NCBI GenBank assembly: GCA_016859345.1
Contig: CM029116.1
Coordinates: forward strand, 8,467,143 to 8,531,142
Length of the DNA stretch: 64,000 nucleotides
Reading direction: 5' to 3'
From: Istiophorus platypterus
Lineage: Eukaryota > Chordata > Actinopteri > Istiophoriformes > Istiophoridae
This document shows positions 54,401-64,000 of this stretch, piece after piece. Position 1 is the stretch's first letter, and the number at the start of each line of letters is the position of its first letter. Made by a program: the position numbers and the translations under genes. The notes below the pieces were generated by a model. It worked only from the letters and a program-made list of their open reading frames with translations, had not been told where the DNA came from and did no database searches.

Positions 54401-57400
54401 TGGTTTGTCCTCAAAACTGCCCTTCATTCTTGTCTAAAAATCATATCTTGATGCCATTCAAAAATCTGGCGCATTTTGCCTCTTTTCACTATCTGTATTA
54501 GCATATAAATAGATAGATAATACTAGAACCATTTCCCGAAGACCTTTGAACCCCTCGACACTGCAAGAATTTTTCCACAGAGTCTGACATTCAATATGCT
54601 CCACGTAAATGCCACTTCTTTCACACACAGGCCGAGCCCCATGTGGAGCTGCAGGCGCCCCGTCATAAAAGCCCGTTGACTCACCCACAAACAGGACGAG
54701 GCAGGGCCCCTCGTGGAGCTGCACGGCGTTGGACTCGCTGAGCTCCAGCACGGGCCGGGGGTGCCAGGGAAAGAGCCGGCACTCCGGGTCGTTCAGCACT
54801 TCCACGCGGCCCTGTCGCGTGATCATGTGACCCTCTGCGTCCAGCAGAATCAGCGTGGGAATACCTAGGGAGGAGGAAGGAAGAGGTGAGGACGGTGTGA
54901 AAGGAAGACAAAGGGAGGAGCGGAGGAAACGGGCCATGGTGTGGGAGGTGATTTGGGTCATTTCTGTTAGGACGCAGACTGCTCCCTCTCCTGCTGAGGT
55001 TTCCTTTGTTGTGGGAATTTTTTAGGACTTTTCTGGCCAGTTTTTGGCTCGGCGGTGACTTCACAGCCCTGTCTGCATTCCCTTGTGATGCATCCACTAC
55101 TCAGGGGGGACTTTTGACCCCTCTCCTTGGCTCTCACCACCGTTCTGATTAGTCTCCTTGCTGCATTAACGGCCTTATCAGAAACGGACACCGTCCGGGA
55201 GCCAACGGTTTGCTCGAGTCAGTGCGTTCCTGTCTGCGCTTGTGGACTGAAGTCAACAGAGGTCGGGGCTGTCACGAAATGCAGTGTTTTTAATGCGGGA
55301 GGAGGACGAGGAGGAGGAGGGGGGGTAGTGTTGACTCGTCCTCCTGGAATTCCTCACATTCTTTGCAGGAGAGGCTGAGGGCCAGCTCTCCCTAGCTTTA
55401 TCCACAGTCTTCTGCACACACGCACAGAGGAGGGGAATCAGGAGGGAGACACGGAGGGAGGCACAGAGGGAGAGGTGCAGCACTTCTGCAGTGAACAAGA
55501 CAGTAAACTTGATAACTGGCCCACATTCCTCCGGCTGCAGGGCAATCTGTGTTGCTGTTCGCCTGCCCAGCACAGAGAGCTGGCAGCCATTGTCCCTTTG
55601 TTTCAGTGCGTGACATAACTAATCTCGTCAATAACCAAAAACAAAAACAGAAAAAAAAAGGAAAGAAAAAACACTGCCTTCTGTCCTGTCTATCTGGAGC
55701 AACGTTTATAAGAGGAGGTGGCTATAAAATACCTTGTATTCCATAGAGTCTGTTCAGTCGTGATCGCCGAGCCTCATCTGAATATGGCACCGCCAACCAC
55801 GGCATCTCGCTGAAGTACTGCTTAAAGGACTCCTCCGACCTGGAGAGGTTGGAAAGCACCGGACAGCAACACAACAGATGTTGATTCGGGGGCCTCAGAT
55901 TACAGCGGAAGAGGGAAGCATTATTATTTGCGTCCTTGACGGACGGGGACAGACGTGCGCGTCAACGAACACGATCCCGTTTACGCTCCGGCGCAGTGAC
56001 TCTCACCTGTCGGCGCTGACAAAAACGATCTCAAACTTCTGACCCGACTCTTTCACGATTCGATACGATTCCACCAAGACCCGGGTCAAACTGCGGCACG
56101 GCGGACACTGACAGAGAGAGGAAAAAAAAAAGGGGAATGTAAAAGCAAGTGAATGACTGAATACGCTTTACACATAGCCACAAACATGACAGGTTGCTGC
56201 AGCAGCTTCCATTACTATGGGTATTTCCCAGCTCGATTCCTATATGTCAGCAAACACCTTCAAACAAACTAATAATTCTCTCTTGTTTTGTATCCAGCTT
56301 CTTTCAAATTTAGACAGCGATCTTAAAACACTAATCCTGCTGTAATACTCCAGCTTGAGAAAGTATTTATTCCTCTGTGTGAGTGTGAGTGTGTGTGTGT
56401 GATTAGGGATCCCACACTATACCCCTGGGGGGGGGGGTATGGCTGGCATTGACATTACATCAGAGTGCTGTGGCAGCAGAAAGGAAACCAGTCCAATCTA
56501 TCTCTATCTCATGCTCCCAGTGTTCTTTCTGTCAGCATGTTTTGTTTTTTTTGGCTTTGCTTTCCAACTGGTGAATGTATTGAAAAATACAAATACTGTC
56601 TATTTACACCAGACAAGGTGAATAATTTATGCAGTTTGTTCCCCTACCTACTAGAAGTTTGCTTTCGGCAACTTCCTAGTAAGAGCGAAGTTCAGTAGAT
56701 ATCCTCTGAATTGATTATGTTATTATAATGAGTATATATATCAAGATCTCTAGATATATCTCTATATCTAGAGACATAAATATTTATAGATATACTCATT
56801 ATATCATCTCAAAATATATGATACATAATACATGTTTCTGGTCTGGAAGGCTGTATCACAGTAAACTGAATTTTCTGGACTTCTGGACTGAAATAAATAA
56901 AAAACACATTTTATTTGTTCATCCTGTGTACATTTTCATTTTTCTAGGGTGGAAAACTTCTTACAGAGGCACCAGTGGCCATTTGTAGAATATGTTAATA
57001 ATCGATGCTTTGGCCACTCAGGCGCAAGCAGATACAAGCTGTGAGCACACCACTTACATCTCACACCCTTATAAAGTTAATACGGTGAGCGTGTTAACAA
57101 ACAGTTGCCTATTTTGCACATCAGGCAGATGCAGGGCACCGTAATCATTTATCTTGAGTTATGTTCGTGGACACCTGGCAAATGCAAAAAAAAATATAAT
57201 ATTCACTCTCTTTTAGCGCCTTTTTGGTCTCTACCAAGTCCTGAGGGAAACGGCTGGCTTTAAATTTCTCCACAATCTCCGTTCAGGCAGGTAGCGTGGT
57301 AGGTTTTGGGAGGTTTCTTTGTTTGTTTGTTGGTTTGTTTTTGCTGTATACAGCCGCCTGCTGTGGCTGTAAACGATTTGATGAGGAAAAAAAAGAAAAG

Positions 57401-60400
57401 GCGTTTTAATTTCCTCTTCCAAATACATAGGTTATAATTATCTTTCACGTTATATTGGATCTGGTTAATAATAGCTCGTATGCAAGTAAAGCCTGACAGT
57501 GATTCTAATTTATTACCTGGATACAGACAATATTTCACTACCCTTCTAGTTGATTACGATGGATACGGTATGTCAAGCACTTTCACTGATCCAGTCACGC
57601 ATCCTCATCACACCAACACACAGGGGTGTGAGAGCGTGAAACACAAAAGCCTCGATCGATTCACTGCTCATTAATTGACTTCTTTCTCTCCTGCTCGTAG
57701 AAGTAAACACTATAAATTATGTTCCAAACTCATCATGGTTTTGCAGAGCGTGGCGTCAGATACAAACGGCATCTTAAAGCCGTCTTAACGTATGTGGGCT
57801 TTTGCTGAACTAGGTTTTAAGCTGAAGTTTTATGGTAATGGGTTATTCTAAAATAAACATTCCCTCGCACTGCAAGGGAGAAAAAGCAAATTCGCAGTGA
57901 AATATGGGTCATGTTTCCCTGCCATGGGCCAATTTCAGCACCCTAGAACATTAGGAGGGAAAACATCAAATGCGTGTTGTGTTTAAATGGATGCCAGGGC
58001 CAGGTGCTGGCATTTAATGTTTGTAAAACGACTCTAATGGCGGATTGATTTACACAGGGGAATGTGGTGTAAAAACCACCGCAAATAAAGTCCCGTAATG
58101 GCTTTTGTGACGCGTCCTTTTCAGTTTCGCGTGGGTCTGGGGTCTGAGCCAGGCGCCAGGCGTCACCGTTCTGGATAGCCGGTCTCCGAGGCTTCGGCTC
58201 TGGCAGCTGCTGCGCCGACTGGCCTCGGCAGCTCACGCCGCATCTCATCAGGAACAGCCCAACGATGATATAACGGCCTCTCGTGCATCACTGAGTCGTG
58301 ACCCTAGCCGGCTATTAACAGGTCCAGCGGAGAAAAGGACAATAGAGGTGATGTCAGTGGGGCGTGGTGAACGATGGCAACTTTGGGGGGGGTGTAAAAT
58401 AAAGAAAAAAGGCCAAGAGGTGGTGGTGAAAGGACCGACGGGGATGGTTAGCCAATGTTAATGTAAACACACAAACACAATGGAGTCGCCTCCACCCTCC
58501 TGCTCCTCTCTCTTATCGCCCTTGACTAAACACTCTGCCTCTTCCTGCCCTGCCTTGCCGCCACTGCCCCCTTTTCTCCGTTATCTCAGTGTTTTGACAG
58601 ACAGGAGGCCTGAAAGGTTAAAAAAAAAAAAAAAACAACAACAAAAACAACAACAACAAAAACAACAACAACAAAACAAAAAACAAAACCCAGGGTGGCC
58701 TTTGTCCTTCCCCGCTCTCCGCACTCACCCAGTGCGCCGAGAAGTACACTCCCACGTAGTGTCCCTCCAGAGAGCCGCTGTCTGTCGTCTGCCTGTTGTT
58801 CCTGAGCAGAGGCCCCGCCACCACCTCCGCAAACGGCTTCGGCCCCCAGGGGAACTCCAGGCCTGGGAGAGGGTAGGAAAGTGGAAGGGGGCGATGAAAA
58901 GGGAGAAATGGGAGGAGAAAAACAAAAAAACCCCCAAAACAACCCTCCCCCAAAAAAACGAGAAAAGATGGATAAGGAAACAGAAGCCTGCAGCAATGTC
59001 CAGCAGCTCTATGAGGCTGCTCTTGGACACAGCAGTGCTTTGAACTAAATGCTAATGTCGGCACGCTAACATGCTCACAGCGGCGATGCTAAAATGCTGA
59101 TGTTTAGCAAGTACTGGTCCCAGACTATCGACCCGACTGTATTTATACCAACCGTCCGTCCGATAGCTGCAGAGGCAGCTAGCTCAGAACCTCACACGTC
59201 TACCTCATGGTGTTTCAAGCTAGCGGAAAAGACCGGGGATCACCTGAGTCGTTCGAACTCAACGTCTGGGAACCACGACCCGCGTGAAAATCTCTTGGCA
59301 GGCCGTCTAATATTTGTTCAGATATTTCGGTCCGGGCTGCGGAGTTGTGCCGCCAGCATGGCTAAAAAAAAAAAAATATCATGTTTCAATTACGCGGGAA
59401 GGACCGGATACACTCTCTGCGTCTCTTTCATGGCTGTTTGATGTCGAAGACATGTGCTCTTGTCACGTAAACATTAGTTACGAGCTATTTTGCGACATCC
59501 GCTTATGCAAAAGCTCCCCCAGATGCAAAATATAATTTTAACGGAGGCTGAAAGCCATGCCTCTCAGGCAAACCAAGGCTGCCAGGAATACCTCTCTCCT
59601 ACTCCCTTTCACACTTTTCATTCCCCTTTCAAGGTGTCTTCATTGTTGCCGTCAGGCTCTGGAGATGCATTTGGCGCAGCTGAATTAAAAAGGGGGTAAT
59701 CATAAATAAAACCTTGTATGGCTGGTTCCTAATGGCCCCTTTATGAGAGCGCGGTTGTTTAGGGCTTCATTAGGCAGGAATGACACGTCCGCACTGCGCT
59801 GGCGCGGCCTTTTATTGTTGTACTGATTGTAAAAGGGCACTCCATCTTTGCGCTGCAGGCTAGTCTGCCGCCACTCACGTTGGGCCTTTCATCGAGAGTG
59901 AAAGGCAGAGGGTCCTGAAGTGTTCACCCACCCCTTCCAGGCTTGATGTATGGCAAACTTTTAATGCCCTTTCCCCCTCCCAACCGTAGCCACTGTAGCC
60001 GAATTGATTCGTCGTGCCAGGAACCGCTCAGTTTGCCCGGATAAAGAAAAACCGAGAGATGCACAATAAGACAAAAAAAATATAGCTCTCTCTTTTTTTA
60101 ATTTCTTTGAGAGAGGTGTGGCATTATTAGAAAGTCCCTGCTAATCGAGTGCCAGTGTCCATCTTTGCTACCGAGGCCAGAGATTAATTTCTTCTCCAGC
60201 CACATCTAGTTGGGAAGAGCAGTTAATGCATCACGGAAATAATACTGCAGGCGAGTACTGGCTTTCATTAGGCAGACAGTGAGCTCCGTCACAGTCCTCA
60301 TGCAAAATCCATTCTGCTTCACTGCTGTGCTGCCATTGTGCCTTTATTCTCCCTTCTCACATGACTAATGTCCTCCCCCCTTTTTTTTCAAGCTGACCAA

Positions 60401-60725
60401 ACAGTATGAAGAGGCAGTGTTGTAAAATATTGAGATCTTCTCAGCCACAGAGGACGTCCTCTGTAAAGGAAAGGAATGCAAGCCCACTCTTGTTAATTCT
60501 CTGTACCCCACTTCAAAGTGGAGAAATTATAGGGTTTGCAGATGAGCGAGTGAGACATGGACACGCTGCAATATTCATCCAGCACCATAATTACGGCAGA
60601 ATCAACACAAACCGGGGGAAAAAGTTATTGCAAAATGTTTTGGCCCAACGGTGAGTGATGTGGCACTGCAATATCTGCACATGGAACTCTGACCAGGCAT
60701 TTCGTAAACATCATTACAGATAATC

Positions 60726-60763
<38 letters not shown>

Positions 60764-62072
60764 TTGTTGTGTCTGTGTGTATGCAGACGTAACCTTAGAT
60801 ACTGCACTCCGTTTATCTCACCCGTTTATGTTGTGTCAATAAGCCGCTCGGCCCACAGAGGTAAACTGGATATTTTTAGTCGCCATAATTCCACCATATT
60901 ATTTTTGGACCGTTTCGGCGTTAAGTCTTACTCCAAATGTTATTTTATTATCACTCGCGGCACTGTAACATTGAGGGTCTTTCCACTCACCTGTTTTTAA
61001 TGCATATTTTCAATTTGTACTAATAAAACTCGAGTGGAATTGGCAGAAAAAAAACAAAACAAGCTTTACTGAAGTGGAAAAGCTGGGGTATCCATAAAAA
61101 CAAAACATGTAAAAGTGCAATGGAAAGAGACTTTTCAAGTAAGTCATGACGTACGTGAAGCTGTGTCTCCGCCACTGAGGAAAATTGTGGCAGAAAAACT
61201 GATCTGTGTGGGATTGATGAGAATACTATAGCATTATATGTGGAAGAAACATAAATGCCACATTTCCATCATGTTTTCGTTTGTGTGAGCTTTGAATGAT
61301 GCTCTTTTAATCCTGTCATCTCTTTGTACCCTCCTCTTCCTTTGCAGTGGTATAATGGCACCTGAGTGGAGAATTAGCATCACCAACTAGTTATCAATGT
61401 GCCCAAATCCTAATATTTTAATAACTAAAGTGAGTGGAAACACACATTAATACACATTTTTGCTTTTCACTTAGATGGAAACCTGACTTATTATCATTGC
61501 TTATGTTTGACATTAAGTTGCTCATTCCCCTTGCCCCAGGGGAAATTCAGGTTCTACCAGCCGTTGTTTTACGGGGGGCGAGGGGCACAGGGGGCTGATG
61601 TGAACTCAGAGCGAGTGAAATCAGGCGTGTTACTGTCTTTCTGCTGCTGTTGGTGGCGATTAAAAAGATTATACGAAGAGAAAACTCCTGTTGCTGTAGC
61701 ATTCCCCAGAGAAACTGAGGAATGCTCCCAAGCAACAGTTCAGGGTTTTGTGTGAGAGAAATTTATCTGTATTGTTCTGCCCTTTCGACCCCCAAATGTG
61801 TTCATATCGCCTCATTAAAGAGGGATATTTTTAGGGCTGAATGGATGGTGGTTGGGGTTAAGGTTAACCATTCAGTAAAGAGGATTTAGGTCAGACCTTG
61901 ATGTGAGGGAATACAAATAAATCAGCGTGACGGCTGCTGGTTACTCGACCTCACCTTTGGGGTCATCTCTGACCACCAGTAGACCATTTCGACACACCAC
62001 CTTCCCCGTAGCTGCATCAACGAACACCAGAGATGGGATACTGGTAACCTTGTACTTGTTCCACAGCTTCAT
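48255..62072 (-). CDS. nxn: Nucleoredoxin, exons 2-8 (exon 1 outside window); last exon frame disturbed
   Basis: Exons: 62072-61955, 58862-58729, 56107-56007, 55839-55733, 54864-54685, 54146-54022, 48451-48317 (open frame). Phases agree throughout exons 2-7 (255 codons). The thioredoxin-type active site WCPPC is formed across the 58729/56107 junction. Around it read VGVYFSAHW and RSLTRVLVESY. The next module carries EMPWLAVPY, and later blocks read GIPTLILLDAEGHMITRQGR and RLFPWHPRPVLEL. A C-terminal thioredoxin-like part reads PLLFFVAGE. The protein is a cytosolic and nuclear oxidoreductase; in mammals it binds Dishevelled and restrains Wnt signalling. Exon 1 is not found up to 64000, which fits the very long first intron known in vertebrates. 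The terminal exon starts correctly (DDMSDS) but then departs from the family; see its own entry. Confidence 0.93.
50560..50695. promoter_or_regulatory. Cluster of GATA motifs in nxn intron 7
   Basis: Four GATA words fall within about 130 bases: TGATAAG at 50563 and 50664, and two overlapping GATAAT/GATAAC at 50680-50691. Two of them are the preferred WGATAAG form. The cluster suggests, but does not show, an enhancer. Confidence 0.3.
51090..51815 (+). repeat. Nested repeats: GGGCTGCAACTA-type element (copy 5) inside another fish repeat
   Basis: The outer repeat is seen at 51090-51400 (caggtatttggttattaaag, acaaactaaaattttgtccg, cctgaggggaacaggaatgt). It resumes at 51670-51815 (ttgtacaaaatttcatcaca, attctggaccaaagtggtg). 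I recognise these as consecutive parts of one widespread fish repeat. Between them, 51405-51660 carries words of the GGGCTGCAACTA family (aatcgattacttgttttcc, agtcttgttttgtccaacca, tatttgagggtctggaatca). The second element therefore inserted into the first. Confidence 0.6.
52739..52764. repeat. (CTG)n trinucleotide run
   Basis: About eight uninterrupted CTG units on the plus strand (CAG on the nxn transcript strand) lie in nxn intron 7. Confidence 0.9.
56726..56801. repeat. Two-tier palindrome (76 bp)
   Basis: The inner stem tctctagatata (56747-56758) pairs perfectly with tatatctagaga (56763-56774) across a 4-base loop. The outer arms taatgagtatat (56726-56737) and atatactcatta (56790-56801) are also perfect reverse complements. 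The inter-arm sequence is AT-rich. It could form a cruciform, or be a small palindromic transposon end. Confidence 0.85.
58615..58690. repeat. A-rich / (CAA)n low-complexity run
   Basis: A run of 15 A followed by caacaa and aaaac units lies 40 bases downstream (transcript sense) of the nxn exon 58862-58729 donor. On the transcript it is T/TTG-rich. Confidence 0.85.
59046..59375 (+). repeat. Interspersed repeat, same family as the outer element at 51090-51815
   Basis: It begins ctaatgtcggcacgctaaca and contains tgctgatgtttagcaagta, cgtctacctcatggtgtttc, aagaccggggatcacctgag and gttcagatatttcggtccgg. These are ordered landmarks of the repeat recognised at 51090-51815, though this copy is more GC-rich and covers other parts. 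Confidence 0.5.
59740..60340. promoter_or_regulatory. Possible conserved non-coding element in nxn intron 2
   Basis: This stretch is free of simple repeats. It has several recognisable factor words: TTTATTG (about 59812), CATTAGG (59768 and again about 60267), an octamer-like catgcaaaat (about 60299) and a SOX-like ccattgtg (about 60332). The look is that of a developmental enhancer, but no comparison was possible. Confidence 0.25.
60726..60782. repeat. (GT)n microsatellite
   Basis: About 20 GT units with interruptions lie in nxn intron 2. Confidence 0.9.
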
Positions 62073-64000
62073 CTGCAGAGAGAGAGAAGGGACGAGAGGA
62101 GAGGTTGGAAAAAAACAACGGAATGGAAAGGCTTCAAATAACACATTCGTAGGTATTTCAGTGTCGCAGCTGGAAAAACTGTTTAACCCGGTCTAAAAAT
62201 ATACATGTCTTCAGTGCTGCAGTGGTATGTTCACATGAAAGGTATAAACAAACATGTCAGCTGAGTACTATTTGTATTTTTTTTTGGTTTTTTATAGGCC
62301 AAGCCTCCTCTTTGTTGTTTAGAAGAGACTCAGGAGACTAGAGAGACGAATAAGAAAAGTGCAGTCAGCCCTTGGGTGAATTTGCAGAGGGTGAGGAGAA
62401 CACTGGCACAGGGCTAATCTAACATTAAAGAGGATGAATTGGAGCAGACTCATGCCGTCCTTGCAGTGTCATGAGCGAGAGCAAAAAGCCGAAGAAAAAC
62501 AAAAAACAAAACATTTTTGCTCTGCAGTAAAAAATAAATAAATTTCTGTAACCCTGTTGGGTGTAGAACACTATGAATTATTAAAGGTTTTTGGATACAC
62601 AATTCATAGTTCCATAGGTATTTATGAGCACCCATCGGCCTTAAATCTTAATCATAGCACCTCCAATATGATGAGCTGATATTAAAACCTCAAAGTCAGA
62701 AAAGATGCCTTACAGCCGGAATCCGGGGCATGAACTGACACTATTTATACAGTTCAGAGACCAGCAACTAGTCCTTAACATCAAAGAGCGGATCGAGCAT
62801 TTCACACATCCGAGACTCACTCTCCATATCAGAAGGAAGAGTCCTACACCATGAATAGAAAAGAGCAGTGTCTTGCAAAGCGAAGAAATCAGCACTGTGC
62901 ATTGTTACTGCACCAGCAACTGGAGAAGGAGAAGAAGGAGAAGGAGGAGAAGGAGAAGAGGAAGGAGAAGGAGAGGGAGAAGGAGAGGAAGAAGAGGAAG
63001 GAGAAGAAGAGGAAGGAGAAGAAGAATAAAAAAAAAGAACAAAAACAAGAAGAAGAAGAAGACATAGAAGAAGAAGAACAACAACAACAAAAAGAACAAG
63101 AACAACAAGAACAAGAACCATCTTATGAAATCCTGAAACCAGCTCGGAAAATTCAGACAGGAGGGAAAGTGAGAAAAACAGTCTCCAAAAAAGAAAAAGA
63201 CTAGAATGTAATAGTGTGTCAGATTCTTTTACTGAACCTACTGTATGACTTGAGGGTTTAAAATGCCAAACATGACTTTCCAGGGAATTAAAAAAAACAA
63301 CTCCTTTTTAAAAAGTATTTAAAAATGAGTAGTGACTTCATCTTAAGCAAACACATATTTTACTCTGTTATGAAATTTATTTCAAGCTGTACAAAGCCAA
63401 ACACTCTAGTACCTGTATAATATAATGACCTGCGGTGTCTGGGTGCTGCAGTAGTTATTCTAAGAGGTTTTTAGCCAGATGGAGTCAGCACCGCTTTCCT
63501 GAAGTGAGCCTGGAGTTCGGTTTCCACCGAGCTCCAGGTTGATGGAAACCTTTTGTTGCCCTCTTTGTGAAAACAGCGACTTCACCGCAGGGGCGCAAGA
63601 CGACTCTGCGAGCTCTCCTCTCTCTCTCTATCCCCGTCTCTCTCTCCCTCTCTCGTCCGGCCTGCACATCACAGTGTGTGTCCTACTCACACCGTGAGCC
63701 TGCCGCCCTACGAGCGGACGGAAACGTGCGTAACGTGCGCGGCGGGTCGACCACAAAGCCCTTCCTGACAGAGGAGGTCAGACGGTCTGTCCCGTGGACA
63801 AGACGACCCGGAGCCTCCAGACTATGTTGGTCTGGAAGTCCCTCAAAAGCAAACTCCGGTGCCTGCCACAGTCAACAGTTTTACCACACGCTCCGCGCTG
63901 CTCTGGAAACTCAATCTCGCCGCACAAATTGACGGGAGTTAGGGGCATTAAACTGTGACTCTCCGAAAGAAAGCAAGCGCCCGACACCGCATCCGTGTGT
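62073..64000 (-). other. nxn: nxn intron 1, 3' part
   Basis: This lies upstream of nxn exon 2. It contains no frame resembling the NXN N-terminal thioredoxin-fold exon. Its main feature is the purine tract at 62925-63125. GC content rises after 63550, with a CT-rich run at about 63615-63660. Confidence 0.5.
62925..63125. repeat. 200-bp polypurine tract grading into A/C-rich repeats
   Basis: From about 62925 to 63068 the plus strand is almost wholly A and G (gaagga, gaagag and related units). It then turns into gaagaa, caacaa and aagaac units until about 63120. The resulting Lys/Glu-rich open frame on the plus strand and Leu-rich frame on the minus strand are by-products. Confidence 0.9.

Larger units (their letters stand above)
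56108..58728 (-). other. nxn: nxn intron 3
   Basis: No exon is seen. It contains a GT-rich run at about 56376-56401, a two-tier palindrome (56726-56801) and an A/CAA-rich run (58615-58690) next to the exon 3 donor. A stretch at 57840-58120 has long non-repetitive AT/GC-mixed sequence with homeobox-like TAAT words, possibly conserved. Confidence 0.5.
58863..61954 (-). other. nxn: nxn intron 2
   Basis: No exon is seen. It carries an old interspersed repeat (59046-59375), a possible conserved block (59740-60340), and a (GT)n microsatellite (60726-60782). Confidence 0.5.

Noticed and set aside
58480..59043. 187-codon open frame on the plus strand
   Set aside because: It runs antisense over an nxn exon and through a poly-A/CAA run. 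It is low-complexity and has no known domain.
62851..63204. Lys/Glu-rich open frame of 117 codons on the plus strand
   Set aside because: It is a direct consequence of the purine tract; there is no splice context and no family resemblance.
63485..63987. Candidate nxn exon 1 near the right edge
   Set aside because: No minus-strand frame here resembles the NXN N-terminal thioredoxin-fold exon, so exon 1 most likely lies beyond 64000.

Overview
The window is vertebrate nuclear DNA and almost certainly from a teleost fish. It has split genes with GT-AG introns, CpG-rich promoters, AT-rich introns, dinucleotide microsatellites, a Tc1-like transposon relic and several old interspersed repeats that I recognise from memory as common in ray-finned (probably percomorph) fish. 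There is no bacterial, phage, CRISPR or tRNA signal. Exons were located by translating both strands, matching remembered vertebrate proteins, and requiring splice sites and reading phases to fit. No database search was possible.

Layout, left to right: srsf1 (minus, last exon cut by the window edge); aldoc (minus, 5.5-7.4 kb, non-coding first exon and promoter at 8.2-8.3 kb); about 3.5 kb with no recognisable gene; rskr (minus, 11.8-18.2 kb); bltp2, also called KIAA0100 (minus, 19.8-37.8 kb, 39 coding exons that sum to an intact 2,237-residue frame); glod4 (minus, 39.7-42.1 kb); mrm3 (plus, 43.0-46.0 kb, head-to-head with glod4); and nxn (minus, 48.3-62.1 kb, exons 2-8, exon 1 beyond the right edge).

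The block aldoc-rskr-bltp2 corresponds to human 17q11.2. The block glod4-mrm3-nxn has the same order and orientations as human 17p13.3. srsf1 lies at 17q22 in human. The window therefore joins pieces of one ancestral chromosome that are separated in mammals. The genes are unrelated housekeeping or neural functions (splicing, glycolysis, kinase signalling, lipid transfer, glyoxalase fold, mitochondrial rRNA methylation, thioredoxin-fold redox control) and do not form a pathway.

I found no exciting new system. The most notable points are: a terminal nxn exon whose frame no longer matches the family tail; a GC-AG intron in bltp2; 28- and 41-nt exons coding the catalytic loop of rskr; an unresolved phase problem at the first rskr intron; a repeat nested inside another repeat in nxn intron 7; and a two-tier palindrome in nxn intron 3.
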